A stretch of 46,943 nucleotides of DNA from Glycomyces dulcitolivorans (GTDB lineage: Bacteria > Actinomycetota > Actinomycetes > Mycobacteriales > Micromonosporaceae), in assembly GCF_003265355.1 (NCBI RefSeq), contig NZ_QFRW01000321.1:1-46943 (forward strand), read 5' to 3'. Positions 32,897 to 41,521 of the stretch are shown piece by piece; position 1 is the first letter of the stretch, and each line of letters opens with the position of its first letter. A model generated the notes under the pieces. That model saw only the letters and a list, made by a program, of their open reading frames with translations. It was not told where the DNA came from and did not search any database. The position numbers were made by a program, and so were the translations under genes.

Positions 32897-33369
32897 ACTC
32901 CGAACTCGACCTCACCATCGAACGCGTCATCCGCGCGCCCCGCGCCGCCGTCTGGCGCGCCTGGACCGACCCGGCCCGCTTCGAGCAGTGGTGGCTCCCG
33001 GCCCCGTACGCCTGCCGCGTCGAGCGCTTCGAGGCCGTGCCCGGCGGCCCGATGGTCACCAGCATGAGCGAGGACGGCGAGAAGTACGTCCCGCACATGG
33101 ACGCCGCGTTCCTCCTCGTCGAGGACCAGACGCGCATCGTCTTCACCAACGCCATCGACTCCGCCTGGCGCCCAGCCGATCCCGAACCGGTCTCCATGAC
33201 CGCCGAGATCACCTTCGCCGACGCGCCCGAAGGAACCGAGTACCGGGCGCTGGTCCGCCACGGCAGCCCGGCGTCCCGCGACCGCCACGAGGAGCTCGGC
33301 TTCTACGAGGGCTGGGGCGCCGTCGCGGCGCAGCTCGCCGCCCTCGCCGAGCGCGAAGCGGCTCTCTAG
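32893..33369 (+). CDS. SRPBCC (AHSA1-like) domain protein
   Basis: A 158-aa START-like lipid/ligand-binding domain: LTIERVIRAPRAAVWRAWTDPARFEQWWLPAPYACRVERFEAVPGG at the start and HEELGFYEGWGAVAAQLAALAE at the end are the standard AHSA1 pattern. Such proteins bind hydrophobic small molecules; the ligand is unknown. Paired with the ArsR-type regulator by a 4-base overlap, a widespread two-gene unit. Confidence 0.9.
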   Translation: MNSELDLTIERVIRAPRAAVWRAWTDPARFEQWWLPAPYACRVERFEAVPGGPMVTSMSEDGEKYVPHMDAAFLLVEDQTRIVFTNAIDSAWRPADPEPVSMTAEITFADAPEGTEYRALVRHGSPASRDRHEELGFYEGWGAVAAQLAALAEREAAL

Positions 33370-33466
33370 CACCGGAATTGCGGCCGTCCACCCGCGACTT
33401 CCGGTCGCAGGTGAACGGCCGCTGCGGCTTTTCCGGAGAACTTGTGCAATCGGTTGCCCAAAACCC

Positions 33467-33496
33467 TTGACCCTAGGAAAGGGCTTTCCCTAGACT
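33467..33496 (+). promoter_or_regulatory. Promoter of the pectate lyase gene with embedded dyad
   Basis: -35 TTGACC (33467-33472), 18-bp spacer, -10 TAGACT (33491-33496). The spacer holds a near-palindrome, CTAGGAAAG-GG-CTTTCCCTAG (one extra C), placed to block RNA polymerase. The leader to ATG 33536 is about 33 bases. Confidence 0.65.
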
Positions 33497-33535
33497 CATT
33501 GAAACATGTCTATCCCTACCCCTAGGAGCTCAGCG

Positions 33536-35083
33536 ATGAGACGATCGCTAGCACTCAAAGCCGGGACGGTGGTCGCCGCGATGGCCGTCGCCGTCGCCGG
33601 GATCTCGTTCTCGATGAACACCGCCACCGCCCAGACCAACGCCGCGAACGGCTACGCCTCCCAGAACGGCGGCACCACCGGCGGCGCCGGCGGCGCGGTC
33701 GTCAGGGCCACCACCGGCACCCAGATCAACCAGGCCCTGTGCAACCGCGCCAGCGCCAGCACGCCGATCATCATCCAGGTCGAGGGCACCATCAACCACG
33801 GCAACACGGCCGACGTCTCCGGCGACAGCTGCGACGTCGGGGCGACGCTGATCGACCTGAAGACCGTCAGCAACGTGACGATCCTCGGCGTCGGCTCGGG
33901 CGCGGTGTTCGACCAGATCGGCATCCACATCCGCGAGTCGAGCAACATCATCATCCAGAACGTCACGGTGAAGAACGTCAAGAAGTCGGGCTCCCCGACC
34001 TCCAACGGCGGCGACGCCATCGGCATGGAGAACGGCGTCCGCAACGTCTGGGTCGACCACGTCACGCTCGAAGCGTCGGGCGGCGAGGCCGAGGGCTACG
34101 ACGGCCTGTTCGACCTCAAGGACGACAGCAAGTACGTGACGCTGTCGTACTCGATCCTGCGCAACTCCGAGCGCGGCGGCCTGGTCGGCTCCGGCGACAG
34201 CGACCTGGACTCCAGCTTCATCACGTACCACCACAACCTGTACCAGAACCTGAACTCCCGCATGCCGCTGCTGCGCGGCGGGACCGCCCACAGCTACAAC
34301 AACCACTTCACGGGCATCGTCGAGTCGGGCATCAACCCCCGCGTCGGCGCGAAGATCAAGGTGGACAACAACTACTTCGAGGACTCGAAGGACCCGCTCG
34401 GGACCTTCTACACCGACCTCATGGGCTACTGGCAGGTCGCCGGCAACGTCTTCGACAACGTGACCTGGTCGTCCCCCGGCACCGACTACCACCCGGCCGG
34501 CCCGAACCCGACGTCCACCACCACGGTCTCGATCCCCTACTCGTACGCGCCCGACAACGCGAGCTGCGTCCCGTCGGTCGTCTCCGCGACCGCGGGCGCG
34601 AACAAGGGCCTGAAGACCTCCGACGGCACGTGCTCGGTGCAGTCGCCGACCGCGAGCCCGACCACCTCGCCCACGACGAGCCCCACGGTCTCCCCGACCA
34701 CGACCCCGCCGCCGACCACCGGCACGAACCTGAGCCTGGGCGCGGGCGCCGACGGCACGTCGAAGGCCAGCGGCACCAGCTACGGCAACGTGATCGACGG
34801 CAGCACCTCGACCTACTGGTCGCCGAGCGGGACCACGGGCCGCGTCTCGGTGAAGTGGAGCTCCGCCAAGACGATCGACACGGTCGTCATCCGCGAGGCC
34901 TCCGACGCGGTCGGCAACATCGACAACTGGCAGCTCGTCAACAACGACACCGGGGCGGTCCTCGCCTCGGGCACGGGCGCGGGCACGATCTCCTTCACCG
35001 CGACGTCCTTGACCAAGGTCAACTTCGTGATCACCTCGGCCTCCGGCACGCCGAAGATCATCGAGTTCGAGACGTACGCCTAA
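33536..35083 (+). CDS. pel: Secreted pectate lyase (PL1) with C-terminal carbohydrate-binding-like domain
   Basis: Cleaves polygalacturonate by beta-elimination outside the cell. 515 aa: signal peptide (about residues 1-33, cleavage near TATAQT), PL1 right-handed beta-helix (about 35-350), Thr/Ser/Pro linker (about 370-400), and a C-terminal beta-sandwich of F5/8-type or CBM-like form (about 403-515, NLSLGAGADGTSKASG...). Family motifs: NVWVDHVTL, DGLFDLKDDSKYVTLSYS, and R242-x-P-x-x-R247 with GGTAHSYNN, where R242 is the expected catalytic base. ATG 33536 is chosen for GGAG upstream and a clean signal peptide; an ATG 30 bases earlier lacks a ribosome site. Confidence 0.94.
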   Translation: MRRSLALKAGTVVAAMAVAVAGISFSMNTATAQTNAANGYASQNGGTTGGAGGAVVRATTGTQINQALCNRASASTPIIIQVEGTINHGNTADVSGDSCDVGATLIDLKTVSNVTILGVGSGAVFDQIGIHIRESSNIIIQNVTVKNVKKSGSPTSNGGDAIGMENGVRNVWVDHVTLEASGGEAEGYDGLFDLKDDSKYVTLSYSILRNSERGGLVGSGDSDLDSSFITYHHNLYQNLNSRMPLLRGGTAHSYNNHFTGIVESGINPRVGAKIKVDNNYFEDSKDPLGTFYTDLMGYWQVAGNVFDNVTWSSPGTDYHPAGPNPTSTTTVSIPYSYAPDNASCVPSVVSATAGANKGLKTSDGTCSVQSPTASPTTSPTTSPTVSPTTTPPPTTGTNLSLGAGADGTSKASGTSYGNVIDGSTSTYWSPSGTTGRVSVKWSSAKTIDTVVIREASDAVGNIDNWQLVNNDTGAVLASGTGAGTISFTATSLTKVNFVITSASGTPKIIEFETYA

Positions 35084-35106
35084 CCCCGGCAACGGGATTC
35101 GAAACA

Positions 35107-35140
35107 GGGGACGCCCGGGTGCTTTCGCCCGGGCGTCCCC
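35107..35140. terminator. Hairpin terminator after pectate lyase gene
   Basis: GGGGACGCCCGGG, 8-base loop, CCCGGGCGTCCCC: perfect 13-bp stem between convergent genes. Confidence 0.75.
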
Positions 35141-35146
35141 GCCTGT

Positions 35147-36004
35147 TCAGGCCTTCGATGCGATCGCGCTCAGGATCTCCACGACCTCGGCCCGGTGGAA
35201 CGGCCCGACGTGCGGCGCCGCAACGGAATGCACCTCGGTCGGGTTGTGCGGGGTCAGCCGGTCGGCCTCGGCGATGAACCGGTCCTGGAGCGCCGGCGGG
35301 ATGAGCCGGTCCTCGGTGAACCGCACGTAGGTCCGCGGGATGCGACCCCACCGGTCGGCCTGGACCCGGGTCTCGGCGACGGGGATCGCGACCGGCTCGT
35401 CGGGCTGGAACAGGTTGAGGACCCGCAGGAACTCCTCGTCGGAGAACCCGCCCGCCAGGCACTCCCTGATCCCGTCCAGCAGTTGCGGATCGGCGGTCCG
35501 CCAGTTCACGCGCGCGACCCCGAGCACGGCCGGATCGCCGACGACCGCGGCGGTGACCTTCGCGATGAGGCTGCCGGCGTTCTCGGGCTCGTTGAGGTAG
35601 GCGGCCATGCTCGGCAGCTCGACCGGGCAGTACGCCGCCATGTAGACGAGGTGGTCGACCAGCTCAGGGACGGCGTTCCCGACCCGGCTCAGTGTCACCC
35701 CGCCCTGGCTGGACCCGACGAGGACGACCGGCCCGTGCTCGCGGGCGCGCCTGACGACCTCGATGGTTCGCTTCTCGTAGTCCTCCAAGGTGAGTGCGGC
35801 GAGCGGCGAAGGCTCGGTCGCGAGTGCTTGCGGGTCCTGCGGGGCCTGGTAGGACCGCGGATAGAACCCGTCGATCCCGTGCCCGGGCAGATCGACCGCG
35901 ACCGTGCGGAACCCGCGCAGGGCGAGCTCGGTGGTCAGGCCGACCCAGCCGAACGACGAGACGTGCGTGCCGTGCACGAGCACGACGGTGGGGACGGGGG
36001 ACAT
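35147..36004 (-). CDS. Alpha/beta hydrolase
   Basis: A 285-aa alpha/beta-hydrolase-fold protein. Nucleophile S99 sits in VGSSQGG; the oxyanion region is HGTHVSSFGW; the C-terminal histidine is probably H265 in AAPHVGPFHRAE. The FTEDRLIPPALQ segment resembles the methylesterase/hydroxynitrile-lyase-like group. It lacks a signal peptide. Last gene of a two-gene operon, 9 bases after the acetyltransferase stop. Substrate unknown. Confidence 0.85.
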   Translation of the reverse strand: MSPVPTVVLVHGTHVSSFGWVGLTTELALRGFRTVAVDLPGHGIDGFYPRSYQAPQDPQALATEPSPLAALTLEDYEKRTIEVVRRAREHGPVVLVGSSQGGVTLSRVGNAVPELVDHLVYMAAYCPVELPSMAAYLNEPENAGSLIAKVTAAVVGDPAVLGVARVNWRTADPQLLDGIRECLAGGFSDEEFLRVLNLFQPDEPVAIPVAETRVQADRWGRIPRTYVRFTEDRLIPPALQDRFIAEADRLTPHNPTEVHSVAAPHVGPFHRAEVVEILSAIASKA

Positions 36005-36013
36005 GGCGACTCC

Positions 36014-36604
36014 TCAGTTGTCGGTGGTCTTGGCATTGGCCATGGGCTTGCGCCACATGGGAAAGAGCGGGGGAGCGTCATCGACGCGAACCGGCCCGCC
36101 GAGATCGGCGAACCCGTACCGGAGGTAGAGCGCGCGGCTGCCCGGCGAACTGGCCTCCAGGTAGACGGCCTCGCCGTCGCGGTCGGCGGTGTCGAGTCTT
36201 TGCCGGAGCATGGAAGACCCGATCCCGCGGCCCTGGGACCCGGCGGCGACGCCCATGACGGCCAGGTAGAGGTGCGGCTGGCCGATCGGATGCCTTTCGG
36301 CAAGGGCCGCACTGACGGCGAACAGGCGGGCGAGCGGACCTGCGGTGGGGCCGTCCTGATGCAGGGACTCGTCGGCATTGAGCCGCAGCCAGATCGCAGC
36401 ACCGGTGCCGTGCCCGGCGAGGTAGGTCTCGGCCCCGGGGTGGTCGAGGAAGGAGCGGTAGAAGCCCTCCTGGTACGCGGCCCGCCGGGCGGGATCGGGG
36501 AAGAGCCATGCGGCGAGCGGATCGGTCTCGAAGGCGGAGGCGAGCACCGAGGTGACCGCCTCCAGTCGGCCGAGTCCCGATGCGTACGTTGTATCAACGT
36601 TCAT
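36014..36604 (-). CDS. GNAT-family N-acetyltransferase
   Basis: A 196-aa acetyl-CoA-dependent acetyltransferase. Motif A with the CoA-pyrophosphate loop is LYLAVMGVAAGSQGRGIGSSML (about residues 112-133), and motif B follows (VYLEASSPGSRALYLRYGF). The acceptor is unknown. Divergent from the GntR-TetR regulator, with AT-rich DNA between, so it may be that regulator's target. Confidence 0.88.
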   Translation of the reverse strand: MNVDTTYASGLGRLEAVTSVLASAFETDPLAAWLFPDPARRAAYQEGFYRSFLDHPGAETYLAGHGTGAAIWLRLNADESLHQDGPTAGPLARLFAVSAALAERHPIGQPHLYLAVMGVAAGSQGRGIGSSMLRQRLDTADRDGEAVYLEASSPGSRALYLRYGFADLGGPVRVDDAPPLFPMWRKPMANAKTTDN

Positions 36605-36653
36605 GCGTACAAAGGTTCCACAGAGAAACCCATGTAATCAAGGTGAAAGGAAT

Positions 36654-36686
36654 CAAAGTGTACTAGCTCAAAGCAAAGTGACCTAG
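36654..36686. promoter_or_regulatory. Direct repeat between acetyltransferase and GntR-TetR gene
   Basis: CAAAGTGTACTAG (36654-36666) and CAAAGTGACCTAG (36674-36686), 11 of 13 identical, 20 bp apart, in the AT-rich divergent promoter region. Likely binding site of the neighbouring regulator. Confidence 0.45.
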
Positions 36687-36758
36687 AACGATCGGATGCT
36701 AATCTTCGACGTGAACGCGGTCCGAAAACCCGAGCACCGACCGGTCCAGGAGACCGAC

Positions 36759-37760
36759 ATGACGATTGCGCCAGTCCCCGCCGAGCCCCCGTACCGCCAG
36801 ATCGCCGCCGAGCTGCGAGCGGGCATCATCGCGGGCGACCTGCGCCCGGGAGACCGGGTCCCGTCCGTCCGGCAGATCGCGCAGCGTTGGGGCGTCGCGA
36901 TCGCCACCGCGAACCGCGTCATGGCGGTTCTCCGCGACGAGGGCCTGGTCGTGACCCGAGTCGGCTCCGGCACGGTCGTCAACGACAGGTCCACCACCGA
37001 CACCGCCCCAGCCACCACCTCGCCCCTGCCCGCCGGTCCCGCCCCGCGGCCTATCCGCCGCGGTCTCCTCCCACCAGCCCTCAACCTCGCGGCGATCCGC
37101 CGCACCGCAGTCGGCATCGCGGACCGCGAAGGGCTGCAATCGGTCACGATGCGCCGGGTCGCGGCCGAGTTGAACGTGGGCCCGATGTCCCTCTACCGCC
37201 ACGTCGCCACCAAGGAGGACCTCCTCCTCCAGATGATCGAGTCGATCACCGAACCAGCCGACCTCCCCGCCCACATCTCGGGCGACTGGCGAGCCGATCT
37301 CGAACTGGTCGCCCGCCGTCAATGGGACCTCTACCGCCGCCACCTGTGGGCCGCCCGCGCGATCTCGTTCACCCGCCCGCTCCTGGCCCCCGGCCTCGCC
37401 GCCTACACCGAGTGGACCCTCCGAGCCCTCGACGGCCTCGGCCTCCCCCCACGAACCCGCGCCCGCGAGGCCCTGACCCTCCACACCCTGGTCAACACGG
37501 CCGCCCTCGCGGTCGCCGCCGAGTCAGAGGCCGAACAGGAGACCGGCGTATCCCTCGACCACTGGCACCGCGCCCAACGCCACCAGACCGCCGACCTCCT
37601 GACCACCAACGACTTCCCCCACCTCGCCGCCGTCCCCGAAGACGCCTTCACCGATCTAGAGGCATTGTTCGAATACAGCCTCGCCCGCCACCTCGACGGC
37701 TTCGCAGCCCTCCTAGCCGGACCAACACCCCCGGCAGAATTCCCCCAACCGACCCGATAA
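36759..37760 (+). CDS. GntR-TetR fusion transcriptional regulator
   Basis: A 333-aa protein with two DNA-binding domains. Residues 10-75 form a GntR winged helix (YRQIAAELRAGIIAGDLRPGDRVPSVRQIAQRWGVAIATANRVMAVLRDEGLVVTR). A Pro/Thr/Ala linker (76-107) follows, then a TetR HTH (about 108-155, AVGIADREGLQSVTMRRVAAELNVGPMSLYRHVATKEDLL) and a TetR ligand-binding domain to the C-terminus. AGGAG supports ATG 36759. Codon use drifts to CCC/CCA/CGA-rich toward the 3' end compared with neighbours. Such fusions exist in actinomycetes but are little studied. Probable target: the divergent acetyltransferase-hydrolase operon. Confidence 0.9.
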   Translation: MTIAPVPAEPPYRQIAAELRAGIIAGDLRPGDRVPSVRQIAQRWGVAIATANRVMAVLRDEGLVVTRVGSGTVVNDRSTTDTAPATTSPLPAGPAPRPIRRGLLPPALNLAAIRRTAVGIADREGLQSVTMRRVAAELNVGPMSLYRHVATKEDLLLQMIESITEPADLPAHISGDWRADLELVARRQWDLYRRHLWAARAISFTRPLLAPGLAAYTEWTLRALDGLGLPPRTRAREALTLHTLVNTAALAVAAESEAEQETGVSLDHWHRAQRHQTADLLTTNDFPHLAAVPEDAFTDLEALFEYSLARHLDGFAALLAGPTPPAEFPQPTR

Positions 37761-37947
37761 CCGCCCGCCCCAACGAACCCGTCCTCGGTCCCGCAACCGC
37801 ATCGGCGACCCCGAGCCGCCCTCTCCTCGCGCCGACCCACCCGTCCACAGCCGTTAGCCCGGCACCGTCTGGCCGCCGCTCCGCAACCGCGCGCCCGCAG
37901 CCTCACTGCCCGGCCGACCGGCACCCGTCCCGGCACCCGTCGCGGTC

Positions 37948-39303
37948 TCAGCCGTCCTGCTGCCCAAGCGCATCGGCGACTTCGTCGAGCCGTGCGGCTC
38001 GTGATGCCTTGATGAGCACCACATCCCCCGCAAGGACCCGGCCGCGAAGCCAATCAACCGCGGCGTTGTTGTCGGCCAGGGCGATTCCACGCGTGCCCGC
38101 GCCCTCCGCGACCACCGCCGCCTCCTCCCCAACCGCGATCACGACATCAGCCTTCGCCGCCGCGTACGCTCCAATCGCCCGGTGCTCAGCTTCGCTTTCC
38201 TCGCCGAGTTCCAGCATTCCGCCGAGCACCGCGATGCGGCGCCCGCCCTCGACCGCCGCCAGTGCGTCCAGTGCCGCCCGTGCCGAGTCGGGGTTCGAGT
38301 TGTAGGAGTCGTTCAGGAGCGTCACCCCGCCCGGCAGTTCGCACAACTCCATGCGCCACTTCGACAACGAAGCGCCCGCAAGCGCCGCCGCGCTCGCCTC
38401 CAGTGGAATCCCCACGGCCAGCCCGGCCGCGGCCGCCGCCGAGGCGTTGTGGGCCTGGTGCGCTCCGATCAGCGGCAGTGCGACCCGCACCTCCGCATCC
38501 GCGGTCCGCAGCCCGAACGTCGGCCGGCCGAGCCGGTCCAGTTCCAGGTCGACCACCCGCACATCCGCGTGCTCGGCCGTCCCGAACGTGATCACCGGGC
38601 CGTCTGTGAGTGCGCGCATCGCGACCACCGCGGGGTCGTCGGCGTTGAGGACCGCCGTCCCGCCGGGTGCCAGGCCTTCGACCAGTTCGCCTTTGGCTTT
38701 GGCGATGCCCCAACGGGACCCGAAGAAGGTGATGTGGGCGAGCCCCACGTTGAGCACCACCCCGACATCAGGCGCGCAGAGCCGCGCCAGCGCGGCGATG
38801 TCGCCGATCCGGCGGGCGCCCATCTCCAAGGCCAGGAACCGCGTGTCGGCGTCGGCCCGGAGCATCGTCATCGGCACGCCGAGCTCGTTGTTGGCCGAGC
38901 CGATCGCCGCGACGGTGGGCCCGGCGCCCGCGAGCACGGCCCCGATCAGGTCCTTGGTGCTCGTCTTCCCTTGGGAGCCGGTCACTCCGACGACCGTGAG
39001 CTGCCCGCGCAACCGGCCCGCGACCTCGGCCGCGAGTGCCTGCAACGCGGCCCGGGCGTCCTCGGCCACGATCGTGGGCAGCGCGGTCGGCCGGGACCCG
39101 AGCACGGCGACCGCGCCCGCGTGCCCGGCCTGTTCGGCGTAGTCGTGGCCGTCGGCCCGGTCGCCCGCGAAGGCGACGAAGAGCCCGCCCGGTTCCGATT
39201 CCCGGCCGTTGATCACGGCCGGGGCGGTCACCCGCACCGTGCCGTCGCCCTTGACCGTCCCGCCCGTGACGGCGGCGATCTCGTTGAGGCTCATCGGGAT
39301 CAT
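37948..39303 (-). CDS. murF: MurF-type UDP-MurNAc-tripeptide:D-Ala-D-X ligase in van cluster
   Basis: Mur ligase of 451 aa joining a D-alanyl dipeptide or depsipeptide to UDP-MurNAc-tripeptide. N-terminal substrate domain (about 1-95), ATP-binding P-loop [14 protein letters not shown] at 104-117, the central-domain motifs [10 protein letters not shown] and [11 protein letters not shown], and C-terminal [18 protein letters not shown]. No mraY/murD/ftsW neighbours, so it is not in the main cell-wall cluster. It is divergent from vanHAX and its promoter mirrors that of vanH. This suggests a second MurF suited to D-Ala-D-Lac, as in some glycopeptide producers. ATG 39303 is preferred; an internal ATG at residue 4 has no ribosome site. 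Confidence 0.9.
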   Translation of the reverse strand: MIPMSLNEIAAVTGGTVKGDGTVRVTAPAVINGRESEPGGLFVAFAGDRADGHDYAEQAGHAGAVAVLGSRPTALPTIVAEDARAALQALAAEVAGRLRGQLTVVGVTGSQGKTSTKDLIGAVLAGAGPTVAAIGSANNELGVPMTMLRADADTRFLALEMGARRIGDIAALARLCAPDVGVVLNVGLAHITFFGSRWGIAKAKGELVEGLAPGGTAVLNADDPAVVAMRALTDGPVITFGTAEHADVRVVDLELDRLGRPTFGLRTADAEVRVALPLIGAHQAHNASAAAAAGLAVGIPLEASAAALAGASLSKWRMELCELPGGVTLLNDSYNSNPDSARAALDALAAVEGGRRIAVLGGMLELGEESEAEHRAIGAYAAAKADVVIAVGEEAAVVAEGAGTRGIALADNNAAVDWLRGRVLAGDVVLIKASRAARLDEVADALGQQDG

Positions 39304-39370
39304 GCGCGGGTCCCGGAGCGTTCGGTGGATGTCATGCCGCCCAGTGAAGCCCCGGCCGCGTTGCGGCAGT

Positions 39371-39443
39371 GTATGCGCTTCCCGATACGCCGGCGATAAG
39401 TTCGGGGCCGGAGCTTATCGCCGGCATATCGAAAACCGCATAC
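39371..39443. promoter_or_regulatory. Symmetric divergent murF/vanH control region with VanR-type boxes
   Basis: Arms 39371-39400 and 39414-39443 are inverted copies of each other (26 of 30 positions). Each arm carries, in its own reading direction, CTTATCG, then CRTATCG 11 bp on, then a GCATAC -10-like box. TATCG direct repeats one helical turn apart are the expected form for an OmpR-type regulator such as VanR. The right arm serves vanH, the left arm murF. Confidence 0.75.
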
Positions 39444-39477
39444 GCCCGGACAACAGCACTCCGCCTTCACTCGACCC

Positions 39478-40467
39478 ATGACCGAGAACGAACCGGCCCG
39501 CCCGCCTATGGGCATCACGGTGTACGGATGCGGGCGCGACGAGGCCCTCCTCTTCCAGGAGCTGGGCCCGCGCTTCGGCGTGGAGCCGACGATCGCGACG
39601 GCGCCGGTGTCCGAGGGGAACATCGAACTGGCCCTGGGCAACCGGTGCATCAGCGTGAGCCACCGGACCCGCGTCTCCAGCGCCGTGCTGCTCGCGCTGA
39701 GCCGCGCCGGCGTCGCGTACGTGTCGACGCGCAGCATCGGCTTCAACCACGTCAACGTGAAATACGCCGAGAGCGTCGGCATCACGGTCGGCAACACGGC
39801 CTACTCGCCCGACAGCGTCGCCGACTACACGGTCATGTTGATGCTCATGGCGATCCGCAACGCGAAGTCGATCGTCCTGCGCGCCGACGTCCACGACTAC
39901 CGCCTCCACGAGACCCGCGGCCGCGAGCTGCGCGACCTCACCGTGGGGGTCGTCGGCACCGGCCGCATCGGCGCGGCGGTCGTCGAGCGGCTGCGCGGCT
40001 TCGGCTGCCGGATCCTCGCGCACGACAACCGGAACGAGACCGCGGCCGAGCACGTTGCGCTCGACGACCTGTTGCGGCGCAGCGACATCGTCACCCTCCA
40101 CACGCCGCTGAACGCCGGCACGCACCACCTCCTCAACCGCCACCGCATCGAGCGGATGAAGCCCGGCGCGGTCGTCGTCAACACCGGCCGCGGCCCGCTC
40201 CTCGACACCGAGGCGCTCATCCCGGCCCTGGAGAGCGGCCGGCTCGGCGGCGCGGCGCTCGACGTCGTCGAGGGCGAGGAGGGGATCTTCTACACCGACC
40301 ACCGGCACGAGAGCGTCGAGAGCAAGCCGCTGCTGCGGCTCCAGGAGCTCCCGAACGTGATCATCAGCCCCCACACCGCCTACTACACCGACCACGCCCT
40401 GCGCGACACGGTCGAGAACTCGATCGTCAACTGCCTCGACTTCGAAAGCGGGAACCACCATGTCTGA
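39478..40467 (+). CDS. vanH: D-lactate dehydrogenase of glycopeptide resistance
   Basis: Reduces pyruvate to D-lactate for the ligase. D-2-hydroxyacid dehydrogenase of 329 aa with the NAD-binding GVVGTGRIG at 157-165 and catalytic R238 (NTGRGP), E267 (DVVEGEEG region) and H299 (ISPHTAYY). The N-terminal half (ITVYGCGRDEALLFQEL) matches VanH proteins. No clear ribosome site precedes the ATG; the probable -10 is 33 bases upstream. It overlaps vanA by 8 bases. Confidence 0.94.
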   Translation: MTENEPARPPMGITVYGCGRDEALLFQELGPRFGVEPTIATAPVSEGNIELALGNRCISVSHRTRVSSAVLLALSRAGVAYVSTRSIGFNHVNVKYAESVGITVGNTAYSPDSVADYTVMLMLMAIRNAKSIVLRADVHDYRLHETRGRELRDLTVGVVGTGRIGAAVVERLRGFGCRILAHDNRNETAAEHVALDDLLRRSDIVTLHTPLNAGTHHLLNRHRIERMKPGAVVVNTGRGPLLDTEALIPALESGRLGGAALDVVEGEEGIFYTDHRHESVESKPLLRLQELPNVIISPHTAYYTDHALRDTVENSIVNCLDFESGNHHV

Positions 40468-41521
40468 GCCGCGAGCAAAACTCCACGTCGGCGTCCTCTT
40501 CGGCGGCATGTGCGAAGAGCACCCCGTCTCCGTCAAGTCCGCGCAGGAGGTCGCGCGGCACCTCGACACGGATCGCTTCCGGCCCTTCTACATCGGCATC
40601 ACCGAGGGCGGCGAGTGGCGGCTCTGCGACGGGCCCGCGGCCGATTGGGAGGACGGCGACCACCGGCCGGTCGTCCTCTCGCCCGACCGGAGCGAGCCCG
40701 GCCTGCTCGTGCTCGATCCTGTCCTCGATGGTGGCAAGTACGAGGCGATCCGCCTGGACGCGGTGCTGCCCGTCCTCCACGGCAGGCTCGGCGAGGACGG
40801 CGCGGTGCAGGGCCTCCTGGAGCTTTCCGGGATCCCGTACGCGGGCTGCGACGTCCAGAGTTCGGCGATCTGCATGGACAAGTCCCTCGCCTACGTCGTC
40901 GCGAGGGACGCGGGGATCGCGGTGCCGAACTTCTGGACCGTCGTCGCCGACTCCGACGTCGACCCCGCCGTCCTCCCCTACCCGGTCTTCGTCAAACCGG
41001 CCCGGTCCGGTTCCTCCTTCGGCGTCACCAAGGTGACGCGCCCCGAGGACCTCCCGGAGGCTCTCGCGACCGCGAGGGAGTACGACACGAAGGTGCTCGT
41101 CGAGGAGGCCGTCGCCGGCAGCGAGATCGGCTGCGCCATCCTGGGGAACGGCGCGGATCTGTTCGCAGGGGAGGTGGACCGGATCGCACTCTCCCACGGC
41201 TTCTTCAGGATCCACCAGGAGGACGAGCCCGAGACCGGGTCGGAGAACTCGGCGTTCATCGTCCCCGCCGACGTCCCGGCCGCCTCCCGCGCGCTCATCC
41301 AGGACGCCGCCAAGGCGGTCTACCGGGCGCTCGGCTGCGGCGGGCTCGCGCGCGTGGACATGTTCCTCACCGACGACGGGCGCGCGGTCCTCAACGAGGT
41401 CAACACGATGCCCGGCATGACCTCGTACAGTCGCTACCCGAGAATGATGGCGGCCGCGGGAGTCCCGCTCGCCGAAGTGATCGACCGGATGATCTCGCTG
41501 GCACTGGAGAAGCACCGTTGA
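40460..41521 (+). CDS. vanA: D-alanine:D-lactate ligase
   Basis: ATP-grasp ligase of 353 aa that makes D-Ala-D-Lac. It closely follows the enterococcal VanA pattern: VGVLFGGMCEEHPVSVKSAQE, CDVQSSAICMDKSLAYVVA, VFVKPARSGSSFGVTKV, and the omega-loop GFFRIHQEDEPETGSEN, whose H252 corresponds to the histidine that selects D-lactate over D-alanine. It ends LNEVNTMPGMTSYSRYPRMMAAAG. Depsipeptide rather than dipeptide specificity is therefore well supported. Overlaps vanH by 8 bases and vanX by 4. Confidence 0.96.
   Translation: MSEPRAKLHVGVLFGGMCEEHPVSVKSAQEVARHLDTDRFRPFYIGITEGGEWRLCDGPAADWEDGDHRPVVLSPDRSEPGLLVLDPVLDGGKYEAIRLDAVLPVLHGRLGEDGAVQGLLELSGIPYAGCDVQSSAICMDKSLAYVVARDAGIAVPNFWTVVADSDVDPAVLPYPVFVKPARSGSSFGVTKVTRPEDLPEALATAREYDTKVLVEEAVAGSEIGCAILGNGADLFAGEVDRIALSHGFFRIHQEDEPETGSENSAFIVPADVPAASRALIQDAAKAVYRALGCGGLARVDMFLTDDGRAVLNEVNTMPGMTSYSRYPRMMAAAGVPLAEVIDRMISLALEKHR

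Noticed and set aside
33506-33535. Earlier ATG for the pectate lyase
   Set aside because: No ribosome site; the added MSIPTPRSSA would weaken an otherwise standard signal peptide.
37761-37947. Possible short gene between the GntR-TetR gene and murF
   Set aside because: 187 bp of C-rich sequence with no start with ribosome site and no motif; only background.
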